DNA of 64,000 bases from Terasakiispira papahanaumokuakeensis (lineage in GTDB: Bacteria; Pseudomonadota; Gammaproteobacteria; Pseudomonadales; Halomonadaceae), in assembly GCF_001709345.1 (NCBI RefSeq), contig NZ_MDTQ01000001.1, forward strand, positions 248,001 through 312,000. Reading direction: 5' to 3'. The position numbers and the translations under genes are program-made. The notes below the pieces were generated by a model, which saw only the letters and a list, made by a program, of their open reading frames with translations, made no database searches and was not told the origin of the DNA. Shown here piece by piece: positions 18,003-25,229 of the stretch. Within the stretch, counting starts at the first letter, position 1, and every line of letters begins with the position of its first letter.

Positions 18003-18632
18003 TTAAAAGTGATAGTAGGCGCCAAGGTAGCCGTACGATAGGTGGTTCAGGGTATATTTGCGGTTGTAGTAATAATCATCGTCTTCAGATTCGGCATCGG
18101 TTTTGCTGTAGCGGTAGCCGAGTTCGAGTGTGACGGGGCTGTCACCTAATTGGACGATGCCACCGACTTGCCCTCCAAAGGCTGCACTTGCATCGGTATC
18201 ATCATCGGCATCGTCATGACTGAAGCCTGCTGTTCCGACATGGCCACCGACAAACAGCTGAACACCGTCAGCTAAAGGCAGCAGAAAATCGGCATTGGCC
18301 GTGATCGTTACTGCGGCGGCGTTATCCCAGACCACTCCCCCCAGTTCACCATAGAGGCGAAAGTGCTCGGAGGGCTTATAGCCAAAACGCCCTGACAAGG
18401 CGGTCGTGGTGTCACTATCGACCTCTCCTTCATATTGACGGGACCAGGGTGTGCGGCGTTGTGAGTAATCGATGTCACCATCACCTGCGCCCAAAGCCCC
18501 CCCTACGAACAAATTAAGCTCTTCGGCTTGTGCGTGTTGCACAGGCACAAATGATAGCCCTGCGAGGAGTGTTAACGAGGCGGTGAGTGTGAAGAATGGA
18601 TGCCGTGCCTTATGGTGCTGGAGAGGGTGCAT
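18003..18632 (-). CDS. YfaZ-like outer-membrane beta-barrel protein
   Basis: 209 residues with a signal peptide ending AQA before EELNLFVGG. The mature protein alternates short hydrophobic strands and polar turns, with acidic loop segments rich in D and E (HDDADDDTDAS, AESEDDDYYY), and ends in YYHF, the aromatic C-terminus used for outer-membrane insertion. This matches small eight-stranded barrels such as the YfaZ family. Function is unknown. ATG 18632 is preferred, with GGGA about 7 bp upstream; an in-frame TTG lies two codons earlier. Acidic loops might bind cations, but this is speculation. Confidence 0.75.
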   Translation of the reverse strand: MHPLQHHKARHPFFTLTASLTLLAGLSFVPVQHAQAEELNLFVGGALGAGDGDIDYSQRRTPWSRQYEGEVDSDTTTALSGRFGYKPSEHFRLYGELGGVVWDNAAAVTITANADFLLPLADGVQLFVGGHVGTAGFSHDDADDDTDASAAFGGQVGGIVQLGDSPVTLELGYRYSKTDAESEDDDYYYNRKYTLNHLSYGYLGAYYHF

Positions 18633-18790
18633 GATCAAATCCCTGATATGAGATGGTGATAGTGTATCGCTCGATACGAACGTGTTGAGTATGGTGAATT
18701 ACGTTATTAGTGAAGAGCGTCCCAGGTGCACGATATGTTAATACATCAAATTGACGCTTACTGGCCTGATTTTCTCTAATTTTTTGTAGG

Positions 18791-18838
18791 ATAAACAAAT
18801 ATGGCGCTTGGGTCAGCCTCCCAAACGCCATAAGTTTA
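18791..18838 (-). terminator. Long hairpin after the glr operon
   Basis: TATGGCG and CGCCATA, then TTGGG and CCCAA, pair with one mismatch between the blocks; ATAAAC/GTTTAT extends the base. It lies 70-115 bp after the ygiM stop on the minus strand and ends in a T-rich stretch. It probably terminates the glrK-qseG-glrR-ygiM transcript. Confidence 0.6.
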
Positions 18839-18906
18839 TTCACCGACATGTCTTGAATTCAGCAGCAGGCTCAACCCTAGAGGCGGCTAAAAGTGTTGGC
18901 CATTGG

Positions 18907-19569
18907 TTAGGCCCAGTCGGTTTTTTTACGTCGTTTCAGCATGGGTAATAATAAGCCTAAGAGCATACCCACAATCAGAATACCGGCGCCGACAATTAAG
19001 CAGTCCCGGATGATGTTGGTGCGTAACACCACATTCTGTGTGCTGAGATCCTCAGTTTGTGTTTCAAGTTTGCTGAGACGTTGTTTTAACGTCTTATTTT
19101 CATCCACGATTTGCGGCAAGTTGCCTGTCGACTCACGCAGTTTCTTGTGCTCGCTCTGTAAGTCATCGTATCGCGTTTGCAAATCACTCAGAGATTTTTT
19201 GAGTTCATCACGGGTGGTTCGGGTTTCAGTTAGTGATGACTCTAAAGATTGGTTCTCTTCTTTGAGTTGGGTCACGGTTCTTTCAGCAGAGGCCAAGCGG
19301 GCTTTGGCTGAAGGCGTGTCGCTGATTTGGTCTGCCAGCATCCAGCCTTCACCAAAGGGTGTACTGACTTTCGCCCAGCCTTGCTGGGTATCTTGTACAT
19401 CAATACGGGTGCCCGCTGGCATCAGCTTGGTAATCCGGTACTGGGTGCCTGGGCCCGTGCGTAGATTGACCGACAGATCATCAGTCACATAGGCCGCCTG
19501 CGCCACAGCTGAGACACTCAGCAGGACGAGAAGCAATAAGCGGGACAGTACGGATAGCGGGTTCTGCAT
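18907..19569 (-). CDS. ygiM: TIGR04211-type SH3-domain membrane protein (YgiM-like)
   Basis: 220 residues: a signal peptide or signal anchor (~1-26), a bacterial SH3 domain (VNLRTGPGTQYRI, GWAKVSTPFGEGW; ~30-85), a long coiled coil (~95-180) and a C-terminal membrane helix (~190-212) ending in a basic tail. This is the usual layout of the YgiM/TIGR04211 family. Function is unclear; bacterial SH3 domains often contact peptidoglycan, and the chain should be periplasmic with a C-terminal anchor. It starts 34 bp after glrR on the same strand and looks like the last gene of the glr operon, which is not the arrangement known from E. coli. Confidence 0.85.
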   Translation of the reverse strand: MQNPLSVLSRLLLLVLLSVSAVAQAAYVTDDLSVNLRTGPGTQYRITKLMPAGTRIDVQDTQQGWAKVSTPFGEGWMLADQISDTPSAKARLASAERTVTQLKEENQSLESSLTETRTTRDELKKSLSDLQTRYDDLQSEHKKLRESTGNLPQIVDENKTLKQRLSKLETQTEDLSTQNVVLRTNIIRDCLIVGAGILIVGMLLGLLLPMLKRRKKTDWA

Positions 19570-19603
19570 TTGAGCCTCTTAACTAAATCATGCGCACCAG
19601 CGG

Positions 19604-20953
19604 TTAGCCGGCCGACTTGCTTTCTTTGAACATGGCCGCTTCAAGATCATGCCGATTAAGGAGTTTATAGAAATCGGTCCGGTTACGCCCAGCGATTTTA
19701 GCGGCTTGAGTGACATTACCTTCAGTGAGTTTCAGTACTTTGCTGAGGTATGTTTTTTCAAACTCAGCCCGGGCATCATTAAACGACGGAATGCCTTGAG
19801 CTTCATGACTCAGCGCTTGAGCCACTTGGGCTTCACTGATCATGGGTGTTGGGGTGAGCGCGACACACTGCTCAACCACATTCACCAGCTGGCGTACGTT
19901 ACCCGGCCAAGGTGCACTGGCGAGCATGGCCATGGCATCACGTGAGAACCCTTTGACCGAGGGCTTGTGACGCTCAGCGGCTCTGGCCAGGTGGTGCCTT
20001 GCCAACATCGGAATATCTTCCGGTCGTTCCTGAAGAGAGGGTAACCGAAGATTGACGACGTTCAAGCGATAGTAAAGATCTTCACGAAATTCCGTGTTTT
20101 CCATCGCTGTTTCAAGATCTCGATGGGTGGCCGAGATAATGCGAACATCAATATCGACGTGATGAGTGGCACCGAGTGGCCTGATTTGACGTTCTTGCAA
20201 GGCGCGTAGCAACTTGACCTGAACGGCTAATGGCATGTCGCCGACTTCATCCAGGAACAGGGTGCCGCCATTGGCCGCTTGAAATAAACCCTCATGCTCA
20301 CTGGTAGCGCCGGTGAAGGCGCCCTTGGCGTGGCCAAAGAGTTCAGATTCAAGCAGTTGCTCGGGTAAAGCACCGCAGTTGATGGCGACAAACGGCTTAT
20401 CTCGGCGTGTGCTGGCCTTGTGAATCGCTCGTGCTAGGAGCTCTTTCCCGGCACCGGATGGGCCTGTCACCAGTACGCTGACATCAGAAACCGCAACCCG
20501 GCGTGCCTGTTCTAAGATCTGTTCCATTTTGGCGCTGTGGGTAATGATCTCCCGGCGCCAGGTATCATCGCATTGCGGCGCGCTTTGCGATAAGGCCTCT
20601 TCGATAATACGGAACAGTTCTTGCTTTTCGACCGGTTTGGGCAGGAAGCCAAAGACTCCCTGACGGGTTGCACTCACGGCTTCAGGAATGCTGCCGTGCG
20701 CGGTGATGATAATTACCGGGAGTCCTGGATTTGCTTGCTGGATATGGCCAAAAAGATCCATGCCATCCATCTCATCCATTCGAAGGTCGCTAATCACCAA
20801 ATCAGGTGGATAACGCTTCAGGCACTCTAGTGCTGAGCGCCCATCGTGAGCGCAAGTCACTTGGTAACCACCGCTCTCAAGCCTGAGCGAGAGCAGTTTG
20901 AGCAGGCTGGGATCGTCGTCAACCAGAAGGATATGAGCCTTGTCTGCCGTCAT
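19604..20953 (-). CDS. glrR: Sigma54-dependent response regulator GlrR (QseF)
   Basis: 449 residues in NtrC-type order: receiver (D56 in VISDLRM, K106), AAA+ domain with Walker A GPSGAGKE (164-171) and the sigma54-contact loop GAFTGA (211-216), and a C-terminal Fis-type helix-turn-helix (~418-440). It sits in the conserved glrK-qseG-glrR order. In enterobacteria GlrR activates the sigma54 promoter of the small RNA glmY, through TGTC-N10-GACA sites; a matching arrangement is seen upstream of glrK here (23384-23589). That shared context supports the GlrR name over other NtrC relatives. Confidence 0.95.
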   Translation of the reverse strand: MTADKAHILLVDDDPSLLKLLSLRLESGGYQVTCAHDGRSALECLKRYPPDLVISDLRMDEMDGMDLFGHIQQANPGLPVIIITAHGSIPEAVSATRQGVFGFLPKPVEKQELFRIIEEALSQSAPQCDDTWRREIITHSAKMEQILEQARRVAVSDVSVLVTGPSGAGKELLARAIHKASTRRDKPFVAINCGALPEQLLESELFGHAKGAFTGATSEHEGLFQAANGGTLFLDEVGDMPLAVQVKLLRALQERQIRPLGATHHVDIDVRIISATHRDLETAMENTEFREDLYYRLNVVNLRLPSLQERPEDIPMLARHHLARAAERHKPSVKGFSRDAMAMLASAPWPGNVRQLVNVVEQCVALTPTPMISEAQVAQALSHEAQGIPSFNDARAEFEKTYLSKVLKLTEGNVTQAAKIAGRNRTDFYKLLNRHDLEAAMFKESKSAG

Positions 20954-21017
20954 GTTAGGGACCTTTCATGATCGATTATCGAATGTCCGCCTCAGCCGGC
21001 GCTTTTCGCTTTGTGGC

Positions 21018-21581
21018 TTACTGGCGGACTTCTTGCTTACGCAAATTAATACTGCGTTCGATATCGGTCAGTGCCTGTAGTTTCTCTTCCAGCTGGTCAC
21101 GTTGGCGCTCGAGATCCTGAATTTGATCCAGGGTATTGGCATGACGTGCTTGCAAATGCTCAAGCGTGGCATGCCACTCCAGTTGCATCGTGAGCCAGCC
21201 CCGAAGTGTGGGCGGCATTTGATCCGATACCGATGTCATCAGGGTGCGTGCCTGATTGGCCTGTGCCGAAGATGCGCCCGGTTGGCTCAGCAGTGCGATA
21301 CGCTGCACTTGGCCGACCAATGTTTTGGGCAGTGTTGAAACTTCGGCTGCTCGCTCATGGCTATCTTGCCCCCTATGCTCTTCTAGCCAACGATTCCAGG
21401 CCCTCATTTGGCAAGTGTCGTCCTTGAGAGACAGCGATGTTTGGATCGGGCAGGAGCGCTCAACCATGGCAGATTTCGCATTGCTCGTTGGCCATTGGCT
21501 ACAACCTGTCATCAGTAATACAGTACTTAAAACAAGGGCACTCACGCGCAGTGCGTGATGATAAGGCCTTAAGATTTTCAT
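21018..21581 (-). CDS. qseG: QseG/YfhG-like lipoprotein
   Basis: About 187 residues with a lipoprotein signal peptide (lipobox LMTGC). After a Cys-containing N-terminal part it has long helices rich in Q, L, R and E. It ends with LTDIERSINLRKQE, close to the C-terminus of enterobacterial YfhG/QseG. QseG is an outer-membrane lipoprotein that interacts with the QseE/GlrK kinase and modulates its signalling. Position between the kinase and regulator genes fits. ATG 21581 is preferred over a TTG five codons upstream; GGGA lies about 5 bp before the ATG. The gap to glrR is 64 bp. Confidence 0.85.
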   Translation of the reverse strand: MKILRPYHHALRVSALVLSTVLLMTGCSQWPTSNAKSAMVERSCPIQTSLSLKDDTCQMRAWNRWLEEHRGQDSHERAAEVSTLPKTLVGQVQRIALLSQPGASSAQANQARTLMTSVSDQMPPTLRGWLTMQLEWHATLEHLQARHANTLDQIQDLERQRDQLEEKLQALTDIERSINLRKQEVRQ

Positions 21582-21629
21582 TAGTTCCCATTCCAATTCA
21601 TAGCGTGACCAACTTCGCCTGCGCCATTT

Positions 21630-23045
21630 TTAGGCGGTTGGTAAAATAATTTCAAAGCACACATCAACATCATCACGGTCGATTAAATGGATCTGGCCAC
21701 CTTGCACGCGTGCGCAATCTGCCGCGACCGACAGGCCGATTCCTGAGCCTTTTACCGGGCCATTTCGTTTGGCGCTTCCTTGACGAAATGGCTCAAAAAT
21801 ATGTTGTGCGTCGGCAGGCGGAATCTTGGGGCCTGTATTGCCTACTCTTACTTTTTGATTATCGTTTTGTCGTTCGATTTCAACACGAATGATACCTTGC
21901 TCATCACCGTAAAAGACCGCATTTGAGATTAAATTATCTAAGCTCCGGCGGATGAGACGGCGATCACCAAAACATAATGTTTCTGGGTCTGGCAAAATCA
22001 CCTCAATCGCTTTTTGTCTGACCGTCAGACGGTAGCCTACCAAGACTTCATCCAATAACGCTCGCAAATCAAAATCTCGTTTATCGACGTCTTGGTGCCC
22101 CTGAAGCAGGTTGTAGTCTAGCAGTTGCTCAATCAATGCTTGCAGTTGTCGGCTGTTTTCGCTGAGTAGGTCGGTGATATCTCGCTGTTCATCTGTCAGT
22201 GGCCCGAGGACTTGATCATGCAGCAAATCCCCCGCTTCCCGAATACTGGCAAGGGGGGTTTTCAGTTCGTGAGACATATGCCGGAGAAACTGACGTTTTT
22301 GAGCATCAACTTCATCCAAACGTTCCGTCAACCAGTCGAGCCGTTCTCCCAACATCACCAGCTCGGCCGGACCTCGAAGAGGGGTTTTTTCCTCTGGAGC
22401 ATCGGGGTCGCCAATGCTTCGAATCCTGCGTTCAAGACGATGGATGGGACGTACAATTAAATAACTGAATAGGACGACCAGCAACAGCGATAAACCAATC
22501 AGCAAGGCGGCCTGCCACCAGATCCGCTGGCGAACATGCAAGGTATGTTGACGCATTTGTTCCAGCGCCTGATCCACCTGCTGGCGGCTACTGTTTTGGT
22601 ATTCTTGTGATAAGGGGACCAGTTCCGTCAGCGCTTCAAGCGCGGCGTCTGGTGTTGGGTCTTGGCCTGCGCCTAGTGTGGCCAGCTTCGGCATGAGCGC
22701 TTGTAGCATAGGCTCAGTTTCAGGTGTCGGCAATGTCTCAAAACGCATGCTTAAAAGACGAATAAATTGCGCCTGCTGTTGCTGGAGAACATCGAGCAGG
22801 TCGGCATCTTCGACAACCTGGTACTGGCGCGCCGTGCGTTCGATATCCAGTGCGAGGCTGGAAATACTTTGGGCGCGGCGAGTGTACTCAACGGCTTGAC
22901 GAGCGCTTTCATCGGCCAATACCGATAATTGTTTTAAGGCTTGTGATGATTGGCCCAGCAAGATGCCTAGCGGCAGCATGACCATGCCGAAACCAATCAA
23001 TACCAATTGCAGTAGCGAGCGTGGCCGCCAGCGAGTACGCGCCAT
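21630..23045 (-). CDS. glrK: Sensor histidine kinase GlrK (QseE)
   Basis: An inner-membrane sensor kinase. An N-terminal membrane helix (SLLQLVLIGFGMVMLPLGILL), a ~150-residue periplasmic helical sensor region, a second helix (AALLIGLSLLLVVLFSYLIV) and a HAMP follow in order, then HisKA with the phospho-acceptor His in RHMSHELKTPLAS, an N-box, and G-boxes (VGNTGPKI, GSGIGLSVA). The GNTG instead of the usual DNGxG is also seen in the family. Start 23045 gives MARTRWRPRSLLQL, which aligns with the E. coli GlrK N-terminus; an upstream GTG at 23111 adds 22 residues and has no ribosome-binding site. With qseG and glrR it forms the GlrK-GlrR system, which governs envelope stress and GlmY in enterobacteria. 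Confidence 0.93.
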   Translation of the reverse strand: MARTRWRPRSLLQLVLIGFGMVMLPLGILLGQSSQALKQLSVLADESARQAVEYTRRAQSISSLALDIERTARQYQVVEDADLLDVLQQQQAQFIRLLSMRFETLPTPETEPMLQALMPKLATLGAGQDPTPDAALEALTELVPLSQEYQNSSRQQVDQALEQMRQHTLHVRQRIWWQAALLIGLSLLLVVLFSYLIVRPIHRLERRIRSIGDPDAPEEKTPLRGPAELVMLGERLDWLTERLDEVDAQKRQFLRHMSHELKTPLASIREAGDLLHDQVLGPLTDEQRDITDLLSENSRQLQALIEQLLDYNLLQGHQDVDKRDFDLRALLDEVLVGYRLTVRQKAIEVILPDPETLCFGDRRLIRRSLDNLISNAVFYGDEQGIIRVEIERQNDNQKVRVGNTGPKIPPADAQHIFEPFRQGSAKRNGPVKGSGIGLSVAADCARVQGGQIHLIDRDDVDVCFEIILPTA

Positions 23046-23232
23046 ATCAATCCAATTACGAGGGCTTTGCCATTGCCAGGCTCGCCTTTTGAGTTGTCCG
23101 ATAAAGATCACAAGGTTACCAGAAGTCAGTAATTATCGCTGTAATAGCGCTGAATGGGTATCTATTTCTGTCACGTGATACTCACAACCCAGAGCAGCAT
23201 GAACCCGTGCGTTAAGGCAAAAAAGTTGAGGC

Positions 23233-23261
23233 AAAAAAAACGGGCCGACTGGGTCGGCCCG
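23233..23261 (-). terminator. Terminator of the candidate small RNA
   Basis: CGGGCCGAC (23241-23249) pairs with GTCGGCCCG (23253-23261) around three bases, followed on the minus strand by T8 (23233-23240). It is 505 bp from the argA stop, so a separate transcript between argA and here is the natural explanation. Confidence 0.92.
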
Positions 23262-23384
23262 CAATTACGCAGGGAACTGAAGGGAAAAGAGCTCTCGTAA
23301 CATTCTGCCTGGTCATGAGAATTTTACGAGTCGTCCGGTGACTGGGTCGCTCCCGGACTGGCAGTGTCAATGGGTGACTGCTTG
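23233..23384 (-). ncRNA. GlmY-like sigma54-dependent small RNA (candidate)
   Basis: A predicted transcript of about 150 nt. It begins about 12 nt after a -24/-12 promoter and ends at a strong terminator. It has three hairpins: ACTGC/GCAGT (23361-23381), GTCCGG/CCGGAC (23333-23358), and a 12-bp stem with one mismatch (23294-23330). Between the third hairpin and the terminator lies an unpaired pyrimidine-rich stretch with two TTCCCT blocks, able to pair with Shine-Dalgarno sequences. It sits directly upstream of glrK on the same strand, as glmY does in enterobacteria. Primary-sequence similarity to enterobacterial GlmY or GlmZ is not obvious by eye, so the name rests on position, promoter type and size. 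No open frame of note overlaps it. Confidence 0.7.
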
Positions 23385-23394
23385 ATTAAGGTAT

Positions 23395-23410
23395 TGCGAA
23401 AGGCATGCCA
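23395..23410 (-). promoter_or_regulatory. Sigma54 (-24/-12) promoter
   Basis: Minus-strand TGGCATGCCTTTCGCA matches the sigma54 consensus TGGCACG-N4-TTGCA at all but two positions, with the invariant GG and GC exactly ten bases apart. It would start a transcript near 23384. A GlrR gene lies in the adjacent operon. Confidence 0.75.
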
Positions 23411-23478
23411 ATTTTTATAAAAATCATTTTAAAACAGATTGTTATGATTTTTGTTGTGCGTGGTTTGGCTAAAATTTA

Positions 23479-23589
23479 TGTCGCTGAGCCTGTAAAGTGT
23501 AAAAGAATGTTTATGAATGGAGACAGTATTTGAGGTGATTTGATAGAAGCGCCTATTCAAGGCTGTTCTGGCGTCTCTGAATCGCGACT
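23479..23589. promoter_or_regulatory. Candidate GlrR activator sites upstream of the sigma54 promoter
   Basis: Three partial matches to the TGTC-N10-GACA motif reported for enterobacterial GlrR: TGTT-N10-GACA at 23508-23525 (7 of 8), TGTC-N10-TAAA at 23479-23496 (6 of 8) and CGTC-N10-GACT at 23572-23589 (6 of 8). They lie 70-180 bp upstream of the -24/-12 element, where activators of this class bind. Confidence 0.45.
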
Positions 23590-23765
23590 TTGATTTGACG
23601 CCTAGTCGCATCAATACGTACATTTATTTGTTTTCAGGCGAAGATCGAGGAGGGGGCGCTCAGGTCTTGATGGTCTTCGCGCTTTTAATCGAAGCTCGTT
23701 AATGGATCAAAATCGATTATTGCGTTCGCTAAAATAGGCCCATGACCACTTCTGAGTCCTATGAA

Positions 23766-25082
23766 TTATAGCCACTTCACAAAAATGCGAGAGTTGCGTT
23801 GCCAGTTGTAGAGGGCGCGCCTGGCCATAGGCAGGCTTTCCACCGAGGCGGGCTCAAACCCGTGTTCTCGAAACCAATGGGCAGTATGCGTTGTTAATAC
23901 GAAGAGTTGGTCTAAGCCTTGGGCTCGGGCTTGGCGTTGGATGTGGGCTAGGAGTGCATCTCCGCGTTGCCCTCGGCGGTACTCTGGGGCAATCACAACA
24001 CATGCCAGTTCTCCTGCTCTTTGCTCCGGATAAGGGTAAAGTGCTGCACAGCCAATAATGCTGCCATCGCGATCAATGACGGTAAAGCGCTCTATTTCAG
24101 CTTCAAGCAGTTCGCGTGAACGTCTGACCAGAATGCCTTGGTCTTCAAAGGGTTTTAAGAGGGCCAGCAGGCCGCCGACATCTTCGATGGTTGCCCCGCG
24201 CAATGTCTCATAGCCCTGCTGAGTCAACATGGTGCCATCACCATCACGGGTAAAGAGCTCTTGTAACAGAGCGCCATCTCGTAAATAACTCAATAAATGG
24301 GCGCGTTTCACGCCTCGACGACAGGCCCAGCAGGCCGCTCTCAGGTGACGTGATAGGGTCGTGTGGCTATCTAAGCGGGCAAGGTGAGGATCGGCTTCTC
24401 TTGGCGCTAACTCTCGAATCAACTGATCTTCTGTGTTCTTAAGCCCAGCATCTTGGCCAAGTAAGATGAGCTTATCGGCGTTGAGGTGAGTGGCGGCGGC
24501 CATCGCCACGCTTTCGGCATCCAAGTCGAAGGCCTCCCCTGTGGCGGAATAACCTAAGGGTGACATCAGCACAATGGCGCCCTTGTCGAGTAGGTCTTGA
24601 ATGGCTTCTGTTTGGACTTTGCGGACTTCACCGGAAAAGTGAAAGTCGATGCCGTCGCGTACACCCATCGGGCGTGCGGTAATCAGGTTGCCGCTCATGA
24701 CGCGCAGCGCTGCACCGTGCATCGGTGAGTTAGGGAGTCCCATGGAAAGACGGGCTTCCAGTTCACTCCGGACAGCGCCCACGCTTGCCAAAAGGTGAGG
24801 CATGAGATCGGGGTGAGCGATCAGCCTATCTTGATGGGTGTGCCAATGGAGGCCTGCTTCGGTGAGGCGTTGATGGAGTTGGGGGCGGGCACCATGCACC
24901 AGCACCAACTTCACGCCTAGTGAGTGCAGCAGCGCGATATCGGCAATGAGATTCTCAAGCGTATCACTGAGAAAGGCATCACCCTCAAGCAGCAAAACAA
25001 AAGTTTTGCCTCGATGCGCGTTGATATAGGGAGATGATTGACGAAACCAGTGAACAAACTGGTGGCTGCTGATGTCGGCCAA
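23766..25082 (-). CDS. argA: Amino-acid N-acetyltransferase (N-acetylglutamate synthase)
   Basis: Catalyses the first step of arginine synthesis, acetyl-CoA plus glutamate to N-acetylglutamate. The 438-residue chain has the classic layout: an N-terminal amino-acid-kinase-like domain (~1-285; VLVHGARPQ, SPLGYSATGEAFDLD) that in the family senses arginine, and a C-terminal GNAT domain (~290-438; VIAPEYRRGQRGDALLAHI as acetyl-CoA loop). Length and order match E. coli ArgA. It stands alone on the minus strand, with the candidate small RNA unit downstream. argB, for the second step, is in the same window at 33817. Confidence 0.97.
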   Translation of the reverse strand: MADISSHQFVHWFRQSSPYINAHRGKTFVLLLEGDAFLSDTLENLIADIALLHSLGVKLVLVHGARPQLHQRLTEAGLHWHTHQDRLIAHPDLMPHLLASVGAVRSELEARLSMGLPNSPMHGAALRVMSGNLITARPMGVRDGIDFHFSGEVRKVQTEAIQDLLDKGAIVLMSPLGYSATGEAFDLDAESVAMAAATHLNADKLILLGQDAGLKNTEDQLIRELAPREADPHLARLDSHTTLSRHLRAACWACRRGVKRAHLLSYLRDGALLQELFTRDGDGTMLTQQGYETLRGATIEDVGGLLALLKPFEDQGILVRRSRELLEAEIERFTVIDRDGSIIGCAALYPYPEQRAGELACVVIAPEYRRGQRGDALLAHIQRQARAQGLDQLFVLTTHTAHWFREHGFEPASVESLPMARRALYNWQRNSRIFVKWL

Positions 25083-25110
25083 GGCCTGCCTCTCATAACA
25101 TGAGCTCTGT

Positions 25111-25139
25111 TGCCCGACTGCTATGTTAACAGTCGGGCA
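25111..25139. other. Perfect 10-bp inverted repeat upstream of argA
   Basis: TGCCCGACTG (25111-25120) and CAGTCGGGCA (25130-25139) flank a 9-base loop that contains GTTAA. It lies between the stop of the exported-protein gene and the argA start, about 30 bp before argA. It may end the upstream transcript or affect argA; there is no T-run. Confidence 0.55.
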
Positions 25140-25229
25140 CAGTGCTGTCAGGCCTTTACGGTGTTAATCCGTAAACTGAAGACAGTTTTCAAGCACTTGT
25201 TTCAGACGCTTGGCCGAACCCTAGGCTAA

